NCBI GenBank assembly: GCA_902780385.1
Contig: CACZFF010000025.1
Location: 1 to 43,934 of the forward strand
DNA: 43,934 bases
Origin: an uncultured Lachnospiraceae bacterium
Lineage (GTDB): Bacteria > Bacillota > Clostridia > Lachnospirales > Lachnospiraceae
Direction of reading: 5' to 3'
The notes beneath the pieces were generated by a model. The model was not told where the DNA came from, did not search any database, and saw only the letters and a program-made list of their open reading frames with translations. The translations under genes were made by a program, and so were the position numbers. Below are positions 34,229 to 41,245 of the stretch, piece by piece. Every line of letters starts with the position of its first letter. Positions within the stretch are counted from its first letter, which is position 1.

Positions 34229-34277
34229 AAAGTATCACCACAGTGATAGTATATCACTGTGGTGATACTTTAGGCAA
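34229..34277 (-). promoter_or_regulatory. Perfect 43-bp palindromic operator overlapping the toxin-antitoxin promoter
   Basis: Arms 34229-34248 and 34252-34271 are perfectly complementary over 20 bases (right arm TATCACTGTGGTGATACTTT) around a GTA centre. Each arm itself holds a smaller TATCAC/GTGATA inverted repeat, giving two dimer sites. On the minus strand -35 TTGCCT (34277-34272) and -10 TATACT (34253-34248) are spaced by 18 bases, so the operator covers spacer and -10 box. Confidence 0.85.
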
Positions 34278-34323
34278 GAGATCTTTTTTTCCCCTGGCGT
34301 TCAGCTTTTTAAAAAACTCTTAA

Positions 34324-35562
34324 TCAAACCGGAATTCCGGCGATTCTCATAAACATATTCACCGCTGTTTCAATAATCCGGTCATTGAAATCATATTCTG
34401 CCGTGTGCAGAGGCGGATAGTCTTCCCCGTTCCCGATGTAAAACATTGCGCCGTGACAGATCTTTAAATAATGTCCGAAATCTTCTGAAGCCCGCCAGAG
34501 CTCCCGCATGGAGATGGCGGGTACTTTGTTTTCCTGTGCCGCATCCAGCACCCGGTCCAGGCAGTCATCGTGATTACGTGTCTCAGGAAAATAGTCGTGG
34601 CTGCTGTAGGTCATCTGCAGTCCGGCAGCTGCAGACACTTGGCTGGCGAAGGAGATGATTGATTGTTCCATTGCCAGCATTTCTTCCTCCACCTCGGCGC
34701 GCAGCGTCATGCAGATTTCTCCTTCCCCCGGCGATATTCCAAAATCTCCGTCGCCCAGCCGGATTCCGGTGATGGTGCATAGACGCATGGGCGAATCCAG
34801 TGTCCCGGACTTAAATCTTGTCAATAAATCATGCTCCGGCGTCTGTGAGGATGGCTCAGAAATGCCATGCACTCTGTTCCCTGCAGAGTCCGCCGCGCGC
34901 AGCGCATATTGCACGATCGAGGCAACTGCCCCTGCTGGATTATTGCCTTTTTCCGGGGCGCTCGCGTGGGAAGTCTTGCCGGTCAGGCAGATTCGAAGTC
35001 CCTCGGAGGCAGGCTGGGTAAGTCCCCGGCGATAAACCAGGCTCCCCTCCGGATACCCGCCCAGATTATGCATGGCGTAGATTTCTGTAATCCCTTTCTC
35101 CCGGATCAGCTCCGCACACTGCCGGGCACCCGCGCCGATTTCCTCGCCGGGTTGGAAAATCAAATACACATCCCGGTCAGTTTCCCGGCTGTCCAATTCC
35201 AGCGCCAGCCCGCACAGGACTGCGCAGTGGCCGTCGTGCCCGCACTTGTGAGAGATGCCCTCATTTTGTGATTCATAGGGCAGTTTGATGGATTCCGGGA
35301 TCGGCAGCGCATCCATGTCTGCCCGGAAAGCGATCGGTTCAGTTCTGTTTAGTCCTGCGTTGCTGCCAGTGGATGGGCAAGAGGCGAGACCTTTTTTCAG
35401 CGCATAGAACCAGCCGTCTCTTATATGTATTTCAAGCGACGTATTTTCACGCAGAAAAGTCTGCAGGATTTTCATTGTCTCTTTTTCCTGCATGGAGAGT
35501 TCCGGGTGCTGATGGAGGTTATGACGAAGCTGTGTGATTACAGATAACTGTACCGGGGTCAT
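34324..35562 (-). CDS. M20 family amidohydrolase/peptidase
   Basis: 412 residues, cytosolic metallohydrolase of the M20D (aminoacylase/hippurate hydrolase-like) type. RHNLHQHPELSMQEKET opens the domain. CGHDGH supplies the metal ligands, QPGEEIGAGA the catalytic Glu, and HNLGGYPEG another ligand. TSHASAPEKGNNP lies in the lid domain. Known members hydrolyse N-acyl amino acids or peptides; substrate unknown. AGAGGA lies nine bases from the ATG. Its nearest upstream neighbour, pfkA, is divergent. Confidence 0.92.
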   Translation of the reverse strand: MTPVQLSVITQLRHNLHQHPELSMQEKETMKILQTFLRENTSLEIHIRDGWFYALKKGLASCPSTGSNAGLNRTEPIAFRADMDALPIPESIKLPYESQNEGISHKCGHDGHCAVLCGLALELDSRETDRDVYLIFQPGEEIGAGARQCAELIREKGITEIYAMHNLGGYPEGSLVYRRGLTQPASEGLRICLTGKTSHASAPEKGNNPAGAVASIVQYALRAADSAGNRVHGISEPSSQTPEHDLLTRFKSGTLDSPMRLCTITGIRLGDGDFGISPGEGEICMTLRAEVEEEMLAMEQSIISFASQVSAAAGLQMTYSSHDYFPETRNHDDCLDRVLDAAQENKVPAISMRELWRASEDFGHYLKICHGAMFYIGNGEDYPPLHTAEYDFNDRIIETAVNMFMRIAGIPV

Positions 35563-35710
35563 GGTATTAATCCTCTTGGGCTGTATATATAAGTTGAGCG
35601 ATATTACGCAGATGTACTGTCATCTGTAAGTGATATCATAGACTATATTATATAGCTAATTTTAACAAGTCTTAAATTATATCTATGATTTTTACTGGTT
35701 ATTTTGTATA

Positions 35711-35770
35711 ATAAATAATAGCTTTTAACAGGGGAGGGAACCCCTGTGTAATTCTATAATTATTATTTAT
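35711..35770 (+). promoter_or_regulatory. pfkA: Structured leader of pfkA
   Basis: ATAAATAATA (35711-35720) and TATTATTTAT (35761-35770) pair perfectly. Inside, ACAGGGG and CCCCTGT (35728-35747) form a second hairpin. A TATAAT at 35707-35712 slightly overlaps the outer stem. The ribosome binding site lies just outside, so the leader could set RNA stability or translation. Confidence 0.5.
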
Positions 35771-35793
35771 CAGCATTTTACAGGAGGCGGCTT

Positions 35794-36870
35794 ATGTTAC
35801 GTATCGGCTTTTTAACTTCCGGCGGCGACTGCCAGGCTCTGAACGCTGCAATGCGCGGTGTCTTCAAGGCAGTTACACGCAATGCAAAAGAACCCGTCGA
35901 GTTCTATGGCTTTGAAGACGGCTACAAAGGTCTGATCTACAGCAAGTTCAGGCTTTTGGACGGCAGAGATTTCAAGGGCATCCTGACCCGCGGCGGTACA
36001 ATGCTCGGCACCAGCAGGTGCCCCTTCAAGACCATCCGCGATCCCGATGAGAACGGACTGGACAAGGTCGAGGCCATGAAGCAGACCTATCATAAGCTGC
36101 AGCTTGACTGCCTGGTCATGGGCGGCGGCAACGGCTCTACCAAGACAGCAAATCTCCTCAGCGAGGAGGGACTCAATGTCATTACCCTGCCGAAGACCAT
36201 CGACAATGACCTCTATGGCACAGATATGACTTTCGGTTTCCACAGCGCTCTGGATATCGCCACCAAGTGCATTGATGATATCCACACCACTGCTTCCTCC
36301 CACGGCCGCGTCTTCATCGTTGAGATCATGGGCCACAAGGTAGGCTGGCTGCCTCTGTATGCCGGCATCGCAGGCGGCGCGGACATCATTCTTCTGCCCG
36401 AGATTCCTTATGACATCAACAAGGTTGTCGATGCGATCGAGGCCAGAGATAAAGGCGGCAGCCGTTTCACCGTTATCGCTGTTGCAGAGGGCGCAATCTC
36501 CAAAGAGGATGCCAAGCTCTCCAAAAAAGAATATAAGAAAAAAATGGCCAACTACGAGTATCCGTCAGTCTCCTATGAGATCGCTGCCAAGATCCAGCAG
36601 GCGACCGGACGTGAAGTCCGCGTAACGGTCCCCGGCCACACACAGCGAGGCGGTGCTCCCGATGCTTACGACCGCGTCTTCTCTACCCAGGTCGGCGCGG
36701 CAGCAGGCAAGCTGATCCTGAAGCAGCAGTACGGATATATGGTCGCTCTTAAAGACGGCGAGATTATAAAGGTTCCGCTTTCCGAGGTCGCAGGCAAGCT
36801 TAAGACTGTCGATCCCAATGCACAGATCATCAAGCATGCCAAGCTCGTCGGCATCTCCTTCGGCGACTGA
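35794..36870 (+). CDS. pfkA: 6-phosphofructokinase
   Basis: 358 residues. It phosphorylates fructose 6-phosphate in glycolysis. GFLTSGGDCQALNAAMRG binds the donor phosphate; PKTIDNDL holds the catalytic Asp137; GHTQRGGAPDAYDR is the fructose-phosphate region. Donor specificity marks: GGNGS (111-115) has Gly114 as in ATP enzymes, yet Lys134 stands where PPi enzymes also have lysine. Gly plus Lys is the pattern of ATP-using actinobacterial group III enzymes. Asn113 replaces the usual Mg-binding Asp103. ATP use is likely but not certain. AGGAGG precedes ATG at seven bases. A terminator follows. Confidence 0.93.
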   Translation: MLRIGFLTSGGDCQALNAAMRGVFKAVTRNAKEPVEFYGFEDGYKGLIYSKFRLLDGRDFKGILTRGGTMLGTSRCPFKTIRDPDENGLDKVEAMKQTYHKLQLDCLVMGGGNGSTKTANLLSEEGLNVITLPKTIDNDLYGTDMTFGFHSALDIATKCIDDIHTTASSHGRVFIVEIMGHKVGWLPLYAGIAGGADIILLPEIPYDINKVVDAIEARDKGGSRFTVIAVAEGAISKEDAKLSKKEYKKKMANYEYPSVSYEIAAKIQQATGREVRVTVPGHTQRGGAPDAYDRVFSTQVGAAAGKLILKQQYGYMVALKDGEIIKVPLSEVAGKLKTVDPNAQIIKHAKLVGISFGD

Positions 36871-36920
36871 TTTCTGGAAAATGTTTTTTACGGGGGCATA
36901 GCCGGAGTATTTATGTCAGG

Positions 36921-36948
36921 TTGACGTCTGCCGAAAAACAGGTAAAAT
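36921..36948 (+). promoter_or_regulatory. Promoter directly before a terminator
   Basis: TTGACG (36921-36926), 16 bases, TAAAAT (36943-36948). The expected start near 36955 lies only a few bases before the hairpin at 36961. Confidence 0.4.
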
Positions 36949-36960
36949 ACTAAATACAGG

Positions 36961-36996
36961 CAGGGTGTGCCGTTGTCGCGGCGCGCCCTGTTTTTT
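36961..36996 (+). terminator. pfkA terminator
   Basis: CAGGGTGTGCCG (36961-36972) pairs with CGGCGCGCCCTG (36979-36990) with two G-U pairs, followed by TTTTTT. Confidence 0.88.
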
Positions 36997-37090
36997 AACC
37001 CTTTCCCGATAATGTGGTACTCTTTGACCCGGAGAGGATTGTACTTTTTCTAAATTGTAATAATTGTAAAATAAAATAAGAGGCAGACCT

Positions 37091-38857
37091 ATGCCGGATG
37101 AAAAATACCTGGCGCTGTATCGCAAATACCGCCCCAATGACTTTGACGATGTCCGCGGGCGCGACGCGATCGTGCGCACACTAAAAAACCAGATCATCTC
37201 CGGGAGAATCGGACACAGCTACCTGTTCTGCGGGACACGCGGAACGGGTAAGACGACGATCGCCCGTATTTTTGCGCGTGCGGCCAACTGTGAAAACCAG
37301 CACGACGGTAATCCCTGCGGAGAGTGTCCGACCTGCCGGGCCATTCAGGCGGAGGCCAATCTCAATGTGACCGAGCTGGATGCGGCGTCCAACAACAGTG
37401 TCGACGATATCCGGTCCATCGTTGATCAGGTGGAGTATTCCCCGACCCAGGGACGCTTCCGCGTGTTCATCATCGACGAGGTCCACATGCTGTCCAACGC
37501 GGCCTTCAATGCTTTACTCAAAACGCTCGAAGAACCGCCCTCCTACGTGATTTTCATTCTCGCAACAACGGAACCCAACAAGCTCCCTGTTACGATTTTG
37601 TCCCGCTGCCAGCGCTATGATTTCGGCAGGCTGGCAACGGATGTGATCGAGGGACGTCTGCGGGAAGTGGCGCAGATGGAAGGACTTGAGGTCGAGGATA
37701 AGGCTTTCCGCTATATTGCCGGCGCAGCCGACGGTTCCATGCGTGACGGCTTAAGTCTTCTGGATCAGTGCAATGCCTTCAATTACGGCGGCGGCACACT
37801 GACCTATGAACGCACACTGGAGATTCTGGGCGCAGTGGACACCGGCGTGTTCGGAGACCTCTACCGCAATATCCACAATGGAAAAGTGGCAGACGCGCTC
37901 AAGGTTCTTGATGAGATTCTGCTCCAGGGCAGAGAACTCATGCAGTTTGTCACGGACTTCACCTGGTATCTCCGCAACCTCATGCTGCTCAAGGCTTCTG
38001 AAGAGACTGCGAAATCTCTGGATATTTCTGCGGACAACCTGCGTCTCATGATCGATCAGGCCCGCATGTCGGATATGGAAGAGATCATGCGTTATATCAA
38101 GGTGTTTTCGGCACTGCCGGACCTCATCCGCTATTCTCCCAACCGCCGTATCCTGACCGAGATGACGATCATCCGGGCATGCCGTTCTGCTATGGATGAC
38201 GGGGCAGAGGGCGGCGAATCTTTGCTCCTTGATAAGATCAAAAACCGTGTCCGTGAAATGGAGACGCGTCTCTATAATAATGAGATGACAATCGAAGAGC
38301 TTGCGGCAGGCGGGGCCGGACCGACAGGGTCTGCCGGCGCGGGCGGCGGTTTTGGAGGAGGCGCATCCGGCCTTCCCGGCGGCGCACATAATAGCCCGGG
38401 CGGAGCAGCAGGCTCATCTGCGGCTTCTGCCGGGAGCGGATCAAAGCAGCCCGCTGTTGCGCAGGAGCTCCCTCCTGCACTGCCCGATGAAATACAGAAG
38501 ATTGTCGCCAACTGGTCCCGGTATGCATCCGAAGCGCCGCAAGGTTCCAGGCGTCTTGCCCTGCGCAATGCCCGGCTCAGTCTGGGAGACCACGGCCAGC
38601 TGCTCATTATTTTTGAAAAAGAATACGGCAATCCGTATTTATACCAGCGCAAAGACAACAATGGAGAATCCACTGCCCGCGTGGACAACGACCGCCGCGA
38701 GCTTCAGCAGTTCCTGCAGGGGAAGGTCGGCAAAGCGATTGAAATCGAATATCGGGTACTTGACAGAGGCGGACGGATAACAGACAATTATGTCGATTTG
38801 CTGTCTCTCGTAGAACCGGGAGCAATTCAAATGTCTGTCGAAACAGATGATACGTGA
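37091..38857 (+). CDS. dnaX: DNA polymerase III subunits gamma/tau
   Basis: 588 residues. The clamp-loader ATPase. RKYRPNDFDDV opens the domain; Walker A GTRGTGKTT (48-56), zinc cysteines 67, 76, 79 and 82, Walker B FIIDE (126-130), and LSRCQRYDF are all present. A Gly/Ser/Ala-rich linker lies near 408-455. No clear slippery heptamer for gamma production is seen. AGAGG lies upstream of ATG 37091. It heads the conserved dnaX-ybaB-recR cluster. The last codons DDT and the stop begin a 32-bp tandem repeat. The usual small SRP RNA was not found in front of it. Confidence 0.96.
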   Translation: MPDEKYLALYRKYRPNDFDDVRGRDAIVRTLKNQIISGRIGHSYLFCGTRGTGKTTIARIFARAANCENQHDGNPCGECPTCRAIQAEANLNVTELDAASNNSVDDIRSIVDQVEYSPTQGRFRVFIIDEVHMLSNAAFNALLKTLEEPPSYVIFILATTEPNKLPVTILSRCQRYDFGRLATDVIEGRLREVAQMEGLEVEDKAFRYIAGAADGSMRDGLSLLDQCNAFNYGGGTLTYERTLEILGAVDTGVFGDLYRNIHNGKVADALKVLDEILLQGRELMQFVTDFTWYLRNLMLLKASEETAKSLDISADNLRLMIDQARMSDMEEIMRYIKVFSALPDLIRYSPNRRILTEMTIIRACRSAMDDGAEGGESLLLDKIKNRVREMETRLYNNEMTIEELAAGGAGPTGSAGAGGGFGGGASGLPGGAHNSPGGAAGSSAASAGSGSKQPAVAQELPPALPDEIQKIVANWSRYASEAPQGSRRLALRNARLSLGDHGQLLIIFEKEYGNPYLYQRKDNNGESTARVDNDRRELQQFLQGKVGKAIEIEYRVLDRGGRITDNYVDLLSLVEPGAIQMSVETDDT

Positions 38858-38942
38858 CAGCGGGAGATTTGCTTGTTGGTGATACATGGCAGCGGAAGAC
38901 TTGCCTGCTGATGATACGTGACGGCAGCAGAGTTGTATGTCG
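38847..38942 (+). repeat. 32-bp tandem array, three copies, seeded in the 3' end of dnaX
   Basis: Copies at 38847, 38879 and 38911 begin (A/G)TGATACRTG. The first contains the dnaX stop codon at 38855-38857; copies two and three are non-coding. Confidence 0.88.
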
Positions 38943-39009
38943 AATACAGGTTTTGAATCCTTGGAAAGATATACATTTTTATCATATTAATTATTAAACG
39001 GAGGAAAAA

Positions 39010-39336
39010 ATGGCCAGAAGAGGTGGATTTGCAGGCGGAATGCCCGGAAACATGAATAACCTGATGAAACAGGCGCAGCGCATGCAGCGCCAGATGGAAG
39101 AGAACAAGAAGGCGCTTGAGGAGAAGGAATTCAAGGCGACCGCGGGCGGCGGTGCTGTCGAAGTCGTCATGACCGGCGCACATGAGATGAAAGCCATCAC
39201 GATCGATCCCGATGCAGTGGATCCCGATGATGTTGAGACTCTCCAGGACATGATCATCGTTGCCGTCAATGACGTACTCGGTCAGATAACTGAAGAGAGC
39301 GGCAAGCTGATGGGCGGCATGGGCATGGGCTTCTGA
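39010..39336 (+). CDS. YbaB/EbfC family nucleoid-associated protein
   Basis: 108 residues. NMNNLMKQAQRMQRQMEENKKALEE, VEVVMTGAHEMKAITIDPDAV and the Gly/Met-rich tail are typical of this small DNA-binding dimer. It is coded between dnaX and recR as in many bacteria. GGAGGAAAAA precedes ATG. recR starts 8 bases after its stop, so the two are coupled. Confidence 0.96.
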   Translation: MARRGGFAGGMPGNMNNLMKQAQRMQRQMEENKKALEEKEFKATAGGGAVEVVMTGAHEMKAITIDPDAVDPDDVETLQDMIIVAVNDVLGQITEESGKLMGGMGMGF

Positions 39337-39344
39337 GGTGCAAA

Positions 39345-39944
39345 GTGGATCTATATTCCGGCTATATTAACAGGCTGATCGACGAGCTCGCTGCCCTGCC
39401 GGGCATCGGCAATAAATCAGCGCAGCGTCTCGCGTTTCATATCATAGGTATGTCCCCTGCGCGGGTAAACCGCCTGGCGGACACCATCCGCAGCGCCAAG
39501 GAGCACGTGACTTTCTGTAAAGTCTGCCAGAATCTGACAGATGAGGAGATCTGCCCGATCTGCAAAAATCCGGCGCGCGACAAGACCACAATCATGGTTG
39601 TTGAAAATCCCCGCGACCTGGCGGCTTACGAGCGGACAGGTCGTTTTCAGGGACTCTATCATGTGCTGCACGGAGCGATCTCACCCATGCTGGGCGTCGG
39701 TCCCGCAGACATCCGTCTGAAGGAACTCATGGAAAGGCTGCGCGACGAGGAAGTGAAGGAAGTCATCATCGCCACCAACTCCAGTCTTGAGGGTGAGACT
39801 ACTGCCATGTATATCAGCAAGCTGGTCAAGCCGGCAGGCATCAAAGTGACCCGGATCGCCAGCGGTGTCCCGGTCGGCGGGGATCTCGAGAATATCGACG
39901 AGGTCACGCTTCTGCGTGCCCTTGAAGGCAGGACTGAACTTTAA
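39345..39944 (+). CDS. recR: Recombination mediator RecR
   Basis: 199 residues. RecR with RecO/RecF loads RecA at gaps. The helix-hairpin-helix LPGIGNKSAQRLAFHI is followed by zinc finger CKVCQNLTDEEICPIC and a Toprim domain (MVVENPRDLAAYERTG). GGVGPADI and ASGVPVGGDLE complete the family pattern. The start is GTG 39345 with GAGGTG just before it, overlapping the end of ybaB. Last gene of the cluster. Confidence 0.96.
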   Translation: MDLYSGYINRLIDELAALPGIGNKSAQRLAFHIIGMSPARVNRLADTIRSAKEHVTFCKVCQNLTDEEICPICKNPARDKTTIMVVENPRDLAAYERTGRFQGLYHVLHGAISPMLGVGPADIRLKELMERLRDEEVKEVIIATNSSLEGETTAMYISKLVKPAGIKVTRIASGVPVGGDLENIDEVTLLRALEGRTEL

Positions 39945-39998
39945 AACACAAGCTCTTCTGTAACCGAATGGAATCAAAAAGATACCATTATAATAAAG

Positions 39999-40083
39999 TG
40001 CCGCTCTGAAGAGCGGCATAAGTTATAAGATACCGACCGTAAGAGCGACATATCTTATAAAATGCCGCTCTGAAGAGCGGTAT
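39999..40083 (+). repeat. Row of three palindromes between recR and galM
   Basis: GCCGCTC-TGAA-GAGCGGC (40000-40017) and a near copy GCCGCTC-TGAA-GAGCGG (40064-40080) flank TTATAAGATA (40023-40032) pairing with TATCTTATAA (40051-40060). No T-run follows, so these are not simple terminators. Confidence 0.8.
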
Positions 40084-40100
40084 GATCAGAAAGAGGAAAA

Positions 40101-41141
40101 ATGAAAAAAGAACGTTTTGGCTATATGCCCGACGGCACGGAAATCTCTCTTTACACTCTGGAAAATGACAGGATATCTCTGTCTGTCTCGGACCTCGGCG
40201 CGCTTTTAGTGCGTCTCTGTGTGCCGGACAAAAACGGCAGGAAGGCGGACATTGTTCTCGGTTTCGATTCCGGGGAGGAATATCTTGATAATCCCAACTG
40301 TCTCGGCGCAATTGTCGTGCCGGTTGCCAACCGCACAAGAAACGCGAGTGTTGTGATTGACGGAACAGAGTACCATATGACAGTCAATGAGGGCAGCAAC
40401 AACCTTCATTCCGACAAGAAATCCTTTGTCACCATGTGGGATATTGCCGCGCAGGGCGAGGACTTTATCACTTTTGCCCAGGAGCGCGCGGACATGTCGG
40501 ACGGTCTTCCCGGAGACCGCCGCTTTGAGGTCACCTATACCCTCCTCGCGGACGGCGTCCGTGTGGCTTATCATGTGACTTCTACCCGGCCGACATACAT
40601 CAATCCCACCAACCATTCCTATTTTAATCTTGCGGGAGAGGCATCCGGCAGTATCCTGGATCAGACTCTGCGCATGTATGCCGCTGAATATACACCGCTG
40701 GCAGAGGGGCAGATTCCTTCGGGCCAAATCATCCCTGTCAAGGGCACGGCTTTTGACTTCCTGGCTCCCAAGACCTTCGGCCTTGAAATGGAGAGCACCG
40801 AGCCCCAGATGGTACTTGCCGGCGGATATGATCACAACTTTGTAATCGAAGGATATAGCGGCGACGGCAGTATGCTTACTGCTGCCTGCGCGGCGGATCC
40901 CGCCAGCGGCCGTGTTATGACGGTCATGACTGACATGCCCGGAGTCCAGCTCTACACAGCAAATTTCACAGACGTCAAAAACGGCAAGAACGGAGTACAC
41001 TACGGAAAGCGCAGCGGATTCTGCCTGGAGACACAGTTTTTCCCGGACAATGTCCACCATGACAACTTCCGAAAAGCAATTTTCGGCGGAGATACAGATC
41101 TTCGCACAGCTACTGAGTTCCGTTTCTCTGCCGCAGAATGA
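40101..41141 (+). CDS. galM: Aldose 1-epimerase (galactose mutarotase)
   Basis: 346 residues. It interconverts alpha and beta anomers of aldohexoses. VANRTRNASVVIDGTEY, NNLHSDKKSF, NPTNHSYFNLAG (catalytic His), GYDHNFV and ETQFFPDNVHH (catalytic Glu) are all family motifs. AGAGGAAAA precedes ATG. No other galactose gene is nearby. Confidence 0.94.
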   Translation: MKKERFGYMPDGTEISLYTLENDRISLSVSDLGALLVRLCVPDKNGRKADIVLGFDSGEEYLDNPNCLGAIVVPVANRTRNASVVIDGTEYHMTVNEGSNNLHSDKKSFVTMWDIAAQGEDFITFAQERADMSDGLPGDRRFEVTYTLLADGVRVAYHVTSTRPTYINPTNHSYFNLAGEASGSILDQTLRMYAAEYTPLAEGQIPSGQIIPVKGTAFDFLAPKTFGLEMESTEPQMVLAGGYDHNFVIEGYSGDGSMLTAACAADPASGRVMTVMTDMPGVQLYTANFTDVKNGKNGVHYGKRSGFCLETQFFPDNVHHDNFRKAIFGGDTDLRTATEFRFSAAE

Positions 41142-41165
41142 CCCGCAATATTTACAGCAACTGAG

Positions 41166-41216
41166 GATACCTGCACACGGAGGGTGCCTGCGCACTGACG
41201 ATATCTGCGCACCGAC
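41166..41216 (+). repeat. 17-bp tandem array, three copies
   Basis: GATACCTGCACACGGAG, GGTGCCTGCGCACTGAC and GATATCTGCGCACCGAC follow each other at 41166, 41183 and 41200 in the galM-DUF5711 spacer. Confidence 0.75.
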
Positions 41217-41245
41217 GTGCTGCGACATGTATGGAAGTGGATAAA

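Noticed and set aside
32623-34277. Genomic island inserted at tRNA-Ser
   Set aside because: There is no integrase and no duplicated tRNA 3' end that I can see nearby; only the toxin-antitoxin pair is island-like.
36871-37090. Small SRP RNA in front of dnaX
   Set aside because: The conserved core of that RNA (GGTCAGG followed by a GGAAGCAGC-type loop) is not present in this spacer.
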